From assembly GCA_022592445.1 (NCBI GenBank), contig JABYQR010000039.1, forward strand, positions 143,240 to 207,239: DNA of 64,000 nt, in the 5' to 3' direction. Position 1 is the first letter of the stretch, and every line of letters begins with the position of its first letter. Below, in pieces: positions 47,012-59,813 of this stretch. The notes beneath the pieces were generated by a model, which had not been told where the DNA came from, searched no databases, and worked only from the letters and a program-made list of their open reading frames with translations. Both the position numbers and the translations under genes were made by a program. The stretch comes from Cytidiella melzeri. Taxonomy: Eukaryota > Basidiomycota > Agaricomycetes > Polyporales > Irpicaceae.

Positions 47012-49753
47012 ATGATGTTGCTGCCAACGAGCCTCCTCGTCGCTCTCCTCTCGCACAACGCGCTTGCCATTCCCCAAGCCGTCCCAACCACTACCAGCAG
47101 CATCACACCGACCATCACCTTGTCCACTTCGGTGGCAAGTCCAACAGTCCCCCTGACGAACACACTTCCTTCGCAGCAGCCCTTGCCCCCTGTTCAAGCT
47201 TGGTGTCCTAGTCAGATCTTCTGTGCGGGCCAGGTGAGTCTGTGTTGTCTTAATTTCAGTATGCCATGCTAACTTTCTCCGTCTACAGCTTTTGCAGACA
47301 CTCAACTTGGCGCAGGTGTATTCAGACCCGAAGACAATTGTCGACAAGCCGACGTCCAAATCTTCACAGCAAGTTCTCTCTGATTTCAATGCTATCCCGT
47401 CAAACACTACGGAAGGTGACATCGTCACTTTCGTTGACAACGACTTTAAGGGTGAAGGTCTTGAGCTTGAAGCCACCACTCTTGACGGGTTCACACAAAA
47501 CCCGCCTTTCCTCCAAAATGTGACTGATTCGCTGTTGCAATCTTGGACACAAACTGTTCACGGGTACTGGGCACAGCTTGTTCGGTCGACGAATACCACC
47601 GCTTTGTGCCAAGGAGGCAACGGTGGCGATGCATGCGAGAGCTCATTAATCCCGCTGAACCACACCTTCGTGGTGCCTGGCGGTCGCTTCAGGGAGCAAT
47701 GTATGTCAAATTCCGAATGTTATGTTTCATTAGGTGCTTATTTTTGCGTCTACAGATTATTGGGATTCGTACTGGATTTTGCGCGGGCTGCTGAAGTCGC
47801 AGCTATTCTCGATTGCCAATGAAACTCTCCAAAACTTCATGGACGAGCTGGAGCAATTCGGCTTCATTCCCAACGGCGGTAGAATCTACTGTAGGTTACG
47901 CCGTCTCTTCATTCTTGAGCAACTGACAAGCTGTACTCGCAGACTTAAACCGATCTCAGCCGCCCCTGTTCATCCAGATGCTCGATGCTTACATTTCCGA
48001 ATCAAATGACACATCTATCCTGACACGTGCTCTCCCTCTCGCTGAGAAAGAGCTCGCCTGGTGGAGCACCAACCGTACGATCACCGTCACCAGCCCCTTT
48101 ACGAACACGACCTACGACATGTTCCACTATGCCGTCAATAACACTGCACCGCGTCCCGAATCCTACCTGCAAGGTGAGTTCATTCTAAGAATCTACATCA
48201 TATTCGGAATAACCAATATTGTATCGCACTGTTTAGATTACGAGACTGCAAATGACCCCACGATACCCACCAATTTGACTGTGGCACAGCAAGCTGACCT
48301 TTTCTCGGAGCTTGCATCTGGAGCAGAGAGCGGTTGGGATTACAGCAGCAGATTTGCCGCACTCCCTAACGTTACGGGAAACGCTCTCCTACGTTCATAC
48401 AACATCAAAAACCATGTCGCTGTGGATCTCAACAGCATCTTGTGTAAGTGGCGTTTCGCAACCTTATATCGTCAATGGATGGCTCATTATTCATAGACCG
48501 CAACCACATGATTCTGGCCAGCTTCTACGACCAGCAACAGAATTCGTCCTTCGCCGACAACCACACCACAACTGCTGAAAACCTCAAAGCCGGTATCCTC
48601 GATCTCTGCTGGGATTCTTCGAAACTCGCATTCTATGACTTCAACGTGACCGCCAACGGGCGCAACAGCATGTTCACCGCAGCCAACTTCTACCCTGTGT
48701 GGAACGGCATCATTCCCACCGAACTGACCAGCTCGTCTGATGCAGCATTCAAATACTTTTCCGTGGTCAACATGGTGCTCAACAGATACAATGGCACGTT
48801 CCCCGTTACATTCCATCAGAGTGGGCAGCAGTGGTACGTGGCTCATTTAGCATTCTGATGAGCATAGCTAAACGCACGGAATATGAATAAAAATAGGGAT
48901 GCCCCGAACGCCTGGCCTCCGCATCAGCACATCATTCTCGAAGCTCTCAAGGCGCTTCCTGCCAACGTCACCAATGGTACTCTCCCCACACCCGCCAGCA
49001 ACCAGAGCACTTACGACCTCATCCCAAGCGGTCAACTGGACGTAGCCGAGACTGATCTTCCTGACCAGCTCATCGTCGGCAGTGGCAACGCGACAAAATC
49101 GGGCGCTCAAGCGGATGTGAACACGCTCAACGGGACGGTGTACAATGGAGGGAACGCGACGCAGAATGAGGGATGGAGTACGACGCTGCAAAGAGAACTG
49201 GCGAACAGGTACTTTGCGAGCGCGTTCTGCAGCTGGTGAGCTTTTTTCTGTTGTTGTTGTACGCGCAGGGGGTGGGTCAGCATTCTGAAGCTGAACGGGC
49301 GGACCAGGCACGCGACCGGTGGATCCATCCCGAACATCCTCCCGAAGCTCTCAGACCAAGAGCTGAACGTCACTCAGAGCGTCAACAACACCGGTAACGT
49401 GCGTATCACACTCCTATTTCTTGTATATTTTTCGTTATGCTCAACGAAGTCCATGCGAAATACAGATGTTTGAAAAGTTTTCCATATCAGATATCGACTC
49501 TGCTGGGCGTGGTGGCGAGTATACCGTCCAGGCCGGGTTCGGATGGACGAACGGCGTTGTGCTCCTCCTTGCAAGTGAATACGGTCAAGTACTCGTCAGG
49601 CCCACGTGTCCCGACCTCCTCGCAGAGGCGAATACCAAGTCTGGGGGGAGCTCGTCGAATGACGCATTCAGTCTTGCTGCGGTGGCTAGCGACAGAAAGA
49701 CGATCGTGGCGGCTGTCGCTGGTATGATGGCGGCACTCGCTATCGTTCTTTAA
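47012..49753 (+). CDS. Surface or secreted trehalase, glycoside hydrolase family 37
   Basis: Hydrolyses trehalose to two glucose molecules outside the cell or at the wall. A signal peptide (MMLLPTSLLVALLSHNALA) is followed by a Ser/Thr/Pro linker and CPSQIFCAGQ. Trehalase signature 1 reads PGGRFREQYYWDSYW and signature 2 QWDAPNAWPP. The catalytic Asp lies in ESGWDYSSRF and the catalytic Glu in GRGGEYTVQAGFGWTNGV. Many N-glycosylation sites. The C-terminus has SSSNDAF and then a hydrophobic end (AAVAGMMAALAIVL), which looks like a GPI-anchor signal. Both signatures are split by introns (between Gln and Tyr-Tyr; inside the Trp codon of QW). About nine exons, all consistent. No calcium-binding or PKA-site N-terminus as in cytosolic neutral trehalase, so it is the acid/extracellular type. 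Confidence 0.9.
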
Positions 49754-50010
49754 AGGGAGATTTTTCACGATTTGTAAAAACAAAACAGACCTAGCGTTGG
49801 TCTACGATATTTATGAAACCTGTATGTGCTGAAGAGTACGCATTGTATCTAACACGAGTTTTCTTGCAGGGGACATAAGTTTGAGGTCATCATTATGGGT
49901 AAACACATGTCGAGCTGATCTCGTTGTTGTAAATTAATTATACTAGGAGACGACGTGGACCCAGTCTCAGAAAACAGTGGCGTTCATAATATCGCAATGC
50001 TCATAATACT
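49754..50010. other. Short convergent intergenic region
   Basis: 3' flanks of trehalase and ALG11; nothing else seen. Confidence 0.5.
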
Positions 50011-52019
50011 CTAACGCAACTCTGCTCGCCAGCCACTCTCACTCCATCCCTTCTCAAACTCCTCCTGTGAGAACCGCTGCACTGCCCACACGCGTGCGCG
50101 CGTCCTAAGCTCAATCTCTTCCTCCTCGTCGAGGCTGAACACCTTGTGAAAGGTCTCTGCGTACATTTCGGGGGTCGTAGCGTGGAAGCCTGTGATAAGT
50201 TATACGTCAGCGTAACTGTCAACATCTGCAGAACAAGAATCACCTGTCGGTCTGCCATTGAACGGGATGACGATGTCATTGAGTGGGCCACCAGAAGCGT
50301 GTGTGACGGGGATGACACCGGCGGCCTGAATAGTTCGAATATCAGCTGTAGCCTTGTTATGAGTTGAGAACGGGAGATGATTGCATACCATGTACTCGAC
50401 AATGTTGATGCCAAAATGCTCATCAATCATTGTACTCAGTCCAATGGAGGACTTGGACAGCCAGTCCAACATTTCAGGATACTCCGCGTTCACGACGAAA
50501 TGCACATATTCCTAAATACAAATGGCGTCAATGATCACCTCCATAAGAGCGGTCAAACGGAAATAATGGATGCTTGCCTCAACGTGGAGTTGTTTTGCCA
50601 TGGAACGCAGCTGTTCAACCCGAGCGGCGTCGTCCGCGTTTCGGCTTCCTCCCAGTAGGACCAATTTGACGCTCTTGTCATCGCGGTACTGAGGATACAC
50701 CTCCAGCAGTTTCGCGAAGGCTTCCACTTGCGCTTTATGGTTCTTCTCCGGCCTAGAAAGCAACTCGCATTTGTCAAGATGTAAAGATCAAAGAGGAGCC
50801 GGGACTCGTACCTGAATTGAGCTATGCTGAGGATGATACGCTCGCGATGTCCCAAAGAGAAGTTGATCATCTCGCGGGTGTCGCATGGAGGGTAGACGAT
50901 GCGGGATGCCCTTGGTGGATTAGGGCGGTAAAAAAAGTCAAGGAGTGCCAGAGGGGTGAAGAAATACAAGTAGTCAAGCAGCGTATCCATGTGTTGCAGG
51001 ATAGAGTCGATGTGGCTTTTCGTCCACGAGGAGTTAACCATGATGAAAGGTGCACGGCGCAGCGCATGAGAGTATAAGTACATAAATAAACGGTAGTATC
51101 TACAAAGTTGCGTTCAGTGTAGTGTATTGCACGCAGAGATGAGCTTGAACGTACAGGAGTTTACCCGTGCTCAGGACATTGGAGGAGGATATTGCACCGG
51201 CGTTGGCGTATGTGGATTGACGCGTGCGGACACGAGTGAGCATGTCAGTACTGATGGTGGGATAATGGACATATGCTCCGACAGGTATTCCGCCGAGGAG
51301 CTTGACAACATGGAATGTAAATGCATAGCCCATGGAGTCTGGAGATAACATTGGAAATCACGACACGGAAGATATTTGACGTGGGTCACGCACCGATATA
51401 GAGGTCCGGGATGAACGCACACATCGCTTCCCAGGCAAGGACCATAGAGCCTATACTCTGCCCGAGAAGAGTGAAGCGCGGCCATGTTGCGTCCGCTACA
51501 AGGTGTCGTTTTTGTAGAAAAATAAAATGCAGCGTTGACGGGGCCAGCTCAATGTCAAACCTGCTCTAAAAACAGGGTATTAAGTGTCCCCTTGTGCAAG
51601 CAGAAACGGAATGTAGCATACCTTGACCTTTCTGATGATCTCCTCTTTGGTGGCATCTGTGTCGCCTGAATATACCACGGTGATGATGTCAGGCTCTGTA
51701 CGTTGAATGAATGCAACGGCAGTCCACAGTACACGTTCTCCTCCCCCTCCTGCATTACTTGAATCAGTTGTGTAAGACATACATAGCGACTACGTCGGCG
51801 GCAGACAACACACCAGTAAGGGTGGAAGAACCCGACGACTCTTTTCTGGTTCCTGTCCGAGACTGACACGCCTAGTTCGTCAAGTAGAGCATCTCTCCTG
51901 AGCTTGTTCCCACTTCGTATCTGGTATAATCGCGCTAGAGCAATTGTGAGGAGGATTGCTGTTATGCTGAAGAGCATTCTGAATCCTGGAGATAGTTCAC
52001 GTTTGGGAGACACGGCCAA
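50011..52019 (-). CDS. ALG11: GDP-Man:Man3GlcNAc2-PP-dolichol alpha-1,2-mannosyltransferase
   Basis: An ER-membrane GT4 glycosyltransferase that adds the fourth and fifth mannoses to the lipid-linked N-glycan precursor on the cytosolic face. An N-terminal membrane anchor ([15 protein letters not shown]) precedes [20 protein letters not shown]. Then [123 protein letters not shown]. The donor-sugar loop is [24 protein letters not shown]. The protein ends [15 protein letters not shown] at 50011. About ten exons. Head-to-head with the kinase gene, 174 bp between starts. Confidence 0.9.
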
Positions 52020-52193
52020 TTACACCGATCGGCAATTAGCGAGTATGTGCGGGGCTCCGCCCGGAATTGCTCCCGAGGTGCTGAGCAGGGTCCGAACTGG
52101 CCTGACTCTTTCTCTTTCTCTTTCTCTCCTCTACCTCCAACTCTCCTTGCCCTTTCAGCTTACTGCACTTCTGCCTCTACTCGTTCTCACTGA
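52020..52193. promoter_or_regulatory. Short bidirectional promoter, ALG11 / kinase
   Basis: 174 bp between two divergent starts. It includes a CT-rich tract (52106-52131, CTTTCT repeats), a frequent feature near fungal transcription start sites. No TATA box is visible. Confidence 0.5.
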
Positions 52194-54398
52194 ATGCACA
52201 CAACCGCACTTTTCCAGCAGACTCAGCAAAACATCGCGGACCGCGAATTACCCGCGGTCTTTTCTCCGAGGACAGGCCATGGCGACCTCAAGCTTCGTGC
52301 GCTCCCTGAAAATGTAGACCAAGACCAGCGAGTTTCAAGGGAGTTGCTGGCTATGTCCCCGGATCCGGGGTTGTCCACTTCTGCTCCAGAGCACTTCGTT
52401 GACTCGTTTTTCGTCGATTCGCCAAACTCCGGCGGCGAAATCGGCGCAGCCTCCCCTGCTGCTATGTTCCTGTCGTCTTTCAGCCCGATGGTAGCTCCTC
52501 AGGCTCTTCCAGATGACGAAGGGGAGACTATTTCTGGATATGTCCTTGGACCTGTGATAGGTCGTGGTGGGTTTTCCACGATACGACGCGCTTCATCAGC
52601 GCAGGGAGGCACGGTAGCTGTCAAAATCGTGCGCCGGTCAGACCTAGACAAGCAGGAGGATCCGGACAAAGCGCGAGTGCATTTGCAACATGAGGCCTCA
52701 GTCTGGTCGTCACTCAACCACGAACACATCCTACCACTCTTTTCGTCATTCCATACCCCGTACGCAGACTTCTTCATCACACTTTATTGTCCGGCTGGTA
52801 GCCTGTTTGACATCCTGAAGCGAGATGGGCAACCAGGCCTCCATTATGACGAAGCTGGAAGAATGTTTCGGCAAGTGGTGAAGGGTTTGCGGTACATGCA
52901 CGAAGTGGCTGGTTATGTACATGGCGACATGAAGCTCGAAAACGTGCTGGTAGACGAGATGGGTGTTTGTAGAATTGGTGACTTTGGAATGGCAAAGAGA
53001 CTTGGAGAGTCCGAGAGCGACGATGAAGATCGGCCATCGCGCACCAAAGTAGTTCGCCACGCTTCTGTCAGACCAAAGCGTTCGCGTAGTCGTCATCTCC
53101 TGCAACATACCCTACCCAGTCATTTGTCTCTTCTCCGCCACCAGAGTGGTCCACGCCACAGGAATTCGAGTCCATTTCCTACCTCTCTGTCTACGACACC
53201 GAATCAGGTATTCCAACCTGGTTCCCTACCGTATGCCTCTCCTGAACTTTTGAGGCCTTCCACCTCCAATGCTCCTTATTACGCGCACCCAGCACAAGAT
53301 GTGTGGGCATTGGGTGTTATGCTATATGTTATGCTCACTGGCCGTATGCCGTTTGCTGATTCTTTTGAACCACGATTACAGATGAAGATTCTGAATGGTA
53401 CGTGAGCCATCACTCCTTTTTTGTACGCTGATGCATTCGTCGTGCTAGGTGCATTCAACATGCCGACTGATTTAGGCCGTGGTGCAACGCGTGTCCTTGA
53501 AGGCTCTCTAGAGCACTCCGTTCGCGACCGCTGGACGATTGCGATGGTTGACGAGGTTGCATGCGATAGCGGGTGGGCAGATTTGGATGATGAACTTCCA
53601 CCTCCCTTCAAAGCGCCACAACCTGCCCGGTCTCGCTCGCGGGCTCGTAGCACGGCTATTTCTGGAACTAGCGCGATCGATGATGCAGACGATGTAGAGA
53701 GTTTGCATCTACCGAAGACGTCAGCCAGTCGGTCTCGGTCGAGACATAGCCACCCACGGCACACATCTTTCCACCCTTACATTCTTACCTCTCACACCCG
53801 CGACCACGACTGGGATATTGCTGTCGAACGCACCATCTCGTCCTCTGCTAACAGTGAATGTCTATCCCCGGTGGATCACATCGAGATCAGGACACCCTCG
53901 AGTTCCCTCGACCGCGGTAGCAGAGAGCGATTGCGTCATGTGCAGACCGTGTCTTCATCTCCTAGCTCGCTCGAAGTGCACTTGCCATCTATGGATCCAG
54001 AAGCCTATGAAAGAGGCCGCAAGGCATCCCCCCAGTTCCGTAGTAACTTTTTCGACAGCTCTCTCTCTCCAGTGCAGGCTCTCGATGTCATATCGCCAGC
54101 TTCAAGTCCATACATCGAGGAAGCACGTGTGAGCCGAGCGCCCCGTAGCTTGTCAGTAGATCTGCAAAGCCGTGGGTCTCGTCCGTTGGCTAAGAATACG
54201 CGTCATAGAAGCTGGGAGAGGCACCACAAATTCCGAGAACTCAGCTTGCCTTCTCATGATAACCCCCAAGAGCCTTTGCAATTTTCAACTTCTCTCGGGC
54301 TCGGCGACGCACTCGGCTTCATAACACCATCGCATCGAGAACGGTTAGCATCGCCGAGAAGTCGCAGCGTCGGTTCAGTCAACGTCTCCATCCTGTGA
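52194..54398 (+). CDS. Serine/threonine protein kinase with long disordered C-terminus
   Basis: A protein kinase domain spans about residues 116-400. Motifs: GRGGFSTI (glycine loop), VAVKIVRR (ATP Lys), catalytic loop HGDMKLENVL, IGDFGMAKR (DFG), YASPELL (SPE), and DVWALGVMLYVMLTGRMPF. The usual HRD is HGD here. Between DFG and SPE lies an insert of roughly 70 residues rich in Arg/Ser (RPKRSRSRHL...), far longer than a normal activation segment. After the domain come about 260 residues of Ser/Arg/Pro-rich disordered sequence with RS dipeptides. A single 51-nt intron (53398-53448) joins N-G-A-F. The domain pattern resembles fungal CAMK-like kinases, but I cannot name an ortholog. The ATG at 52194 is the first in frame. 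Confidence 0.85.
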
Positions 54399-55183
54399 TA
54401 CCCGTCCTCCAGCATTCACCATAATTCCCAGCACCTCATCTGTTCAATCTTGCAAGGAATGAACTGGATGTATCTTATATCCTTCCGTGCACTAAGTTAT
54501 TGGGTTTTGAGGTCTCTTTGGCTGTATCATTAGCGAATTCACCAATTGGACTAGTTTTTATTGTATGGCCCATGCTCAGGTGGCCAGCTCTCCAAAATGA
54601 GCACATATGTGCATGGTAACATCTCATGAAGACCCCCTCGAACTATTCTACTCGCCATCATTATCAAAACTCCGTAGCGGCGTCTACAGGGTGGAACACC
54701 GTGGCCTCATGCCAAGGTACGCTGTTCACATTCAGCTTCTTTTTACATCTCTCCCACAGATATGCTTCGGTCATCATTGAGGATTTGGTTCGGTCAGTGT
54801 CAGCAGCTACCCCCGAGCTTGGTTCACGTGTGACACTGACATCTCTTCTGCTTTCCTTAGGTTTGCTATAAGCCTTGGGATTCAGCAACACAATACGTCC
54901 GCATCCTCCGCATCGGGGAAGCTGGGCCGATAAGATGAATCATATTGCGGAGGCTACGGCAAAATCTGGCTCTTCCCCACAGCGTACGCACAATGCAACA
55001 GAAGATGCGATTTCATTCGTATGGAACCACTAGTAGTCATCTACCTGTGCGAATCGTGATGTCTCACTCTCAGCTTCTCGCGTTTTGTTTGAAAGACGCG
55101 CGCTACTCAGATGCCTATATCACGGGCTCGACTGCAACGCTGTGTTGCAAAGCTCCTCACTTACATCTCCCACATTCACAGCT
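54399..55183. other. Intergenic, kinase to acid reductase
   Basis: Kinase 3' flank and reductase promoter. A weak TATAT lies at 55116-55120, 64-68 nt before the reductase ATG. No gene recognised. Confidence 0.4.
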
Positions 55184-58100
55184 ATGACATCGGATGCGAA
55201 TTTCCCACCGCTCGACGGCTCCCTTACTGCTATCATTGGTATGCTGGATTGGCAGGCCGAACACAATCCGTCTGTGCCCTGTGTAATCTGGCCTTCCACT
55301 GATTCGCCAACGGGTACGAAGAGTATCACGAACGCAGAATATGCGGAGGCTACGCATAGGATTGCTCGCATCCTTAGAGCAGGAGGACAGATAGGAGATG
55401 GCGATGTTGTCTCCATTCTTATCCATACCGACACGTTGCTCTACTGTGCCCTCATGGCCGGTTGTATCAGAGCGGGTCTGGTGGTACGTCGTTTACCCCA
55501 ATCTATCGTATTTCTCTGACTTTCACAAATTTCGGTGCATTAGCCGTTTCCCATGTCTCCTAGGAACTCGGGTCCGGGGGTCTGTAGTATGATGGAGAAG
55601 ACATCTGCGCATCACATCATTGCAGACTCCAGCACGAAACAACTCATTACCGAGGTACAAGCTGAGCTACTCAGCAAGAACCACGACCTGCATATCATAG
55701 AGCTGCCTGGGTTATTTGATGCCTTCCCGTGTCTTGCGCCGAACCGAGCAGAGGGCGAATCCTTGCCATACGAGCCTTATCCGTACAAGCAGCCAGAGTC
55801 ACTCGACGAAGTCGGCATGATCCTGCACTCGTCTGGGTCCACAGGCTTTCCCAAACCCATCCGTCTCAGACACCAGTACATGTTAGACGTTCTGCATAGT
55901 GGTGAGTTGGGATTGTTTTGTCGACCCAGTGTGAGCAGCGTTTCTTATGACACTAACAGCTCCTGTGATGGGCTCACGAGAACGTGGGATCCGCTGGTTT
56001 GGTGGTGCTTTACCGTCTTTCCATGCGTATGCCTGGGCCTGGCAGTTCGTCATGCCCTGGGCTTCCGGCAATCCTGGTGGCCACTTTGCACCTCAATACC
56101 CTGCACCTCCTGTTGTCCCAAATCCGGAGAATACTCTTGAAGCGAGTCGTATCACTGGATGTAATGCGATTCCCGGAGTGCCCGCATTCGTTGAGGTTCG
56201 CGGCACTCGTGTTCTTGTTCACGGACAATGATGATGAGCTCTGAATTTTACAGGCGTGGTCACGTTCGGATGACGCTCTGGAGTATCTCAAGACGCTGGA
56301 TTGTCTCGTAAGGACTATCACATACACAATCATCTGCATGCTCTGACGGTCACTGCATAGATCTTTGCGGGTGGACCATTGTCGAAAAAGTGTGGCGACG
56401 ACCTGGCTATGGCCGGCGTGAAGATATCGTCAATGTACGCTGGGACCGAGTTCGGCGGCGCCTCCATCCCATTCTATCCCGAAAAGCCTACTCCGGAAGA
56501 TGACCGCACTCCCTTAGACTGGGAATGGCTGAAGTTCAACCCTCGGTACAAACCTCGATGGATTCCCCAAGGCGATGGTAGCTATGAGTTACAACTGATG
56601 GTAAGATAATTATAGTGGTTAATCCCACGGCGCTGTGAGCTAATTCGACGACAAAGAGCTGTGCTACTCACCGTCCAGCCATCGAGAATGTCGAAGATGC
56701 GCCTGGATATGCCACTTCAGATCTGTTCGTGCCTCATCCGACGAGAGATCTCTGGAAACTGTGAGTCAGCCTTCGAAGTACGTGCTTGCAGCCTTTGACA
56801 ACTCCATCAGCACTGGTCGCGCGGACGACGTGATCGTCTTGAAAACAGGTAATCTTGAATTCTCTCATTCCTACTGCAAGCTATCTCTAACAATCGAATG
56901 AATAGCCGAGAAAGTTGTCCCTCTTGCACAAGAGGGGCATATTCTGTCTAGTCCAATTGTGCGAGGTGCAATAATGTTTGGCAGAGGACGAGACCAAGCT
57001 GGGATTCTCATCGAGCCGACGGATGAAAACCTGGTCGACTCATCCAGCGAACAGGCGCTGGTTGCCTTCAGGAATAGAATTTGGTACGCGAATTTGGTGG
57101 AATTTTATTCAACACTGCTTACTTGCTATGCAGGCCAGTGGTTGACGAAGCTAATCGGAATGCACCCGCTTTTGCAAGAATCTTCAAGGAGATGATCATT
57201 GTCACCGATCCCGCGAGGCCCTTCCCTCGCGCTCCGAAAGGGACCGTGCTCAAGAAGCAAGTCATGGCACTTTACGAAGACAAAATCAATCAGCTGTGAG
57301 CTCCCTGGTCAGCGCCTAGCTTCGATTACTCACACAGTAACCACAGATATGAAACTGTCGAGAATAGCACGAACATGAAGGACACAAAACCACCGTCGTC
57401 ATGGGATATCCCTGATCTCCAAAGTTGGCTTCTTGAAGTGTCTTCGTCAATAAACGACGGCCAGTCTGTCCATCCAACGCTCGACCTATTCCAGCAAGGC
57501 TTTGACAGGTATTATCTTATCGTCTCCCTGCGTCCTGAGCTAATCATTGAGCTTAGTTTGAGTGCTACTTTCCTCCGCACCCGCATCGTCGCTGCCCTGC
57601 GCATTTCCAAGCAGTTTGACGCGGCCAAGCATGTGTCGCAGAATTTCATCTTTGATTACCCCACCCTCGATCGTCTCGCGAACGCGATACACGATCTTGT
57701 CCACCCCGAGCCGAGCTCAAAGTCCACCCCCAGCGGTCTTCAGCAGACCAGAGACATGATCTCCAAATACACCGCAAACATGCCACAAGCACGCTCCAAG
57801 ACACGTGTCACGGAGTGGGGAGCAATCGTTCTGCTGACAGGGTCCACGGGGAATCTTGGAACGCACATCCTCGCAAGTCTTTTGGCCGATGATCATGTCA
57901 GCAAGGTGTATACGCTCGACCGGCCAGGATCCGATGTACAAGGCATGGGTCGTCTAGCTTCCGCATTCGCTGATCGAGGACTGCCTGTGGATCTTCTTTC
58001 CAAGAGCAAGCTGTCGCCGTTGACTGGAAGCCTTGACCTCCCCAACTTTGGGCTTCCACAAGAAGTATACGACGAGGTACACTATGACCTTATTTCCTCG

Positions 58101-59207
58101 TATAGAACTTGTTCACGAAAGTTGTTACTCTTCAGTTGGCAGGGTCGATAACAGACGTAGTCCACAACGCATGGGCAATACACTTCTCCCACGGCCTCTC
58201 CTTCTTCGAAGGCCTCATCTCGGGCACACGCAAACTCATAGATCTTGCACTGTCTCTCGACAGATCAGTGCGGGTGATCTTCACATCTTCCATCGCTACC
58301 GCTCAAAGTTGGAACCCCACCGACGGGCCTGTACCCGAAGACTTCTTACCCGATAACGGCATCAACCCCGACACTGGGTACGCAGCGTCCAAATACGTGG
58401 TCGAGCATGTAGGCCTAGATCCGTATACATATCTCAATCCTAAGCCGCTCATATTATCACTCAGATCTTCGCTGAAGCAAGGGCTCATGGCCTCGATGCG
58501 ATCTGCTTAAGAGTCGGTCAGCTATGTGGTCCAGAAGACACAGGAGCGTGGAACGTTACAGATTGGGTCCCGATTCTTTTCAAGACGAGTATTGCACTTG
58601 GGGCCTACCCAGATGCATCCGGTGTACGTATTCTCCACACAGACATCTAAATCCCATCCAATCTGGTACTGACTCGTGTACACTGTAGCCCGTGAACTGG
58701 ATCCCCATGGACGCCGTAGCTGGGGCAATACTCGACCTTGTCTTGTCGAAAGACGATCCTGCCGGTATGCTCAACGTTGTGCATCCTCGCCCCATCTCCT
58801 GGAGAGAGACATTCGACGCGGCCAACGTCGCCTTGGGGCTCAGTCTGCCGTTTATACCGTTCGCTGACTGGGTTGCACAAGTGGAGGCGAGATCCGCTGA
58901 TGCATCTCAACAAACCTTGGAGTCGATGGTACGTTCTGAAGTATCGAGATTGTCCCCCTTCTAGCCATAGAATAACGCCATTTGTTATCAGCCTGCTATC
59001 AAACTGCTTAACTTTTTCAACGGGATCGCCAAGCGGAACAAAACGGGCAACAGCGAGAAGATAGAAGTTGACTCGGTTGGGCTAGCGATACTAGATACGA
59101 CGAAATTGCAACACTACAGTACGACCATCCGCAATTTGCAGCCGCTTGGACCGAAGCACGTTCAGAGCTGGATTGCGTACTGGAGAACGAAGCGTTTCCT
59201 GCAGTAA
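55184..59207 (+). CDS. Carboxylic acid reductase / NRPS-like enzyme (adenylation-thiolation-reductase)
   Basis: A cytosolic multidomain enzyme that activates a carboxylic acid as its AMP ester, loads it on a phosphopantetheine arm and reduces it to an aldehyde with NADPH. The adenylation domain shows ILHSSGSTGFPKPI (P-loop-like), FGGALPSFHAYAW, YAGTEFGG, TGRADDVIVLKTG and APKGTVLKKQ. The carrier domain has GFDSLSA; its Ser codon is split AG/T by a 48-nt intron (57509-57556). The reductase domain has VLLTGSTGNLGTHIL (NADPH), VIFTSSIATAQ, GYAASKYVVEH (catalytic Tyr-x3-Lys), AICLRVGQLCG and VNWIPMDAVA. Start at 55184, stop at 59205-59207. About sixteen exons, all motifs intact. Fungal relatives reduce aryl acids or amino acids (L-aminoadipate reductase is more distant); the substrate here is unknown. 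Confidence 0.88.
57509..57556 (+). other. Intron splitting the phosphopantetheine-Ser codon of the carrier domain
   Basis: GGCTTTGACAG / gtatta ... gcttag / TTTGAGTGCT. The Ser of GFDSL is coded AG on one side and T on the other. Misplacing this intron destroys the cofactor site. Confidence 0.8.
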
Positions 59208-59790
59208 TGTGTGAGTGCTCAATCAAGCTCACCGAGCAGACAGTGTCTGATGTCCTCCATGTTGCAGGCTCGCCTGTTCTGTGTAGCAATCATCAGGTTC
59301 CAAAGTAATATATGTCTCTTATACAGTCAGTTTACCTTTGTAAAGTGGATATGAACGGTCGACAAGTAGGAGAATCTACTGTAACGTCGGCGACCCGGCG
59401 TTACTCCGCAGGCTCGAAACAATATCGACGCAGGTCTTACTTTTGTGACAATACTTTCATTGATGATTGGTGATCTTGTTGCACATAGCACGCACTGGCT
59501 GTCCACTGACGTCTGCACTACGATTAACCACGAGCAGTCGAAGTGATCGAGTTATTCACACAAAGGCAGGATTCCTTCGTGATTTGCTGACAGCCACCTG
59601 TGCGTTCAGGACCACAACCGTAGACGAGAGGTGTTTTCCGGCCGCCGCGAGGGAATCAGTGGGTGAGTAGATTGGTTAGCCACATTGGGCGATCTTACCT
59701 TAGGCTGTGCATCGCGCCCACGAACACAACCACCGAGTCCACCATCACGCCGACAACGAGACCACTACCAACTTTGTCTCGACTACAACT

Positions 59791-59813
59791 ACGACAACGA
59801 CGACGACGACGAC
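59791..59813 (+). repeat. ACG trinucleotide microsatellite
   Basis: About seven imperfect ACG/ACA units in a row within a CAA/ACG-rich stretch. Confidence 0.6.
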
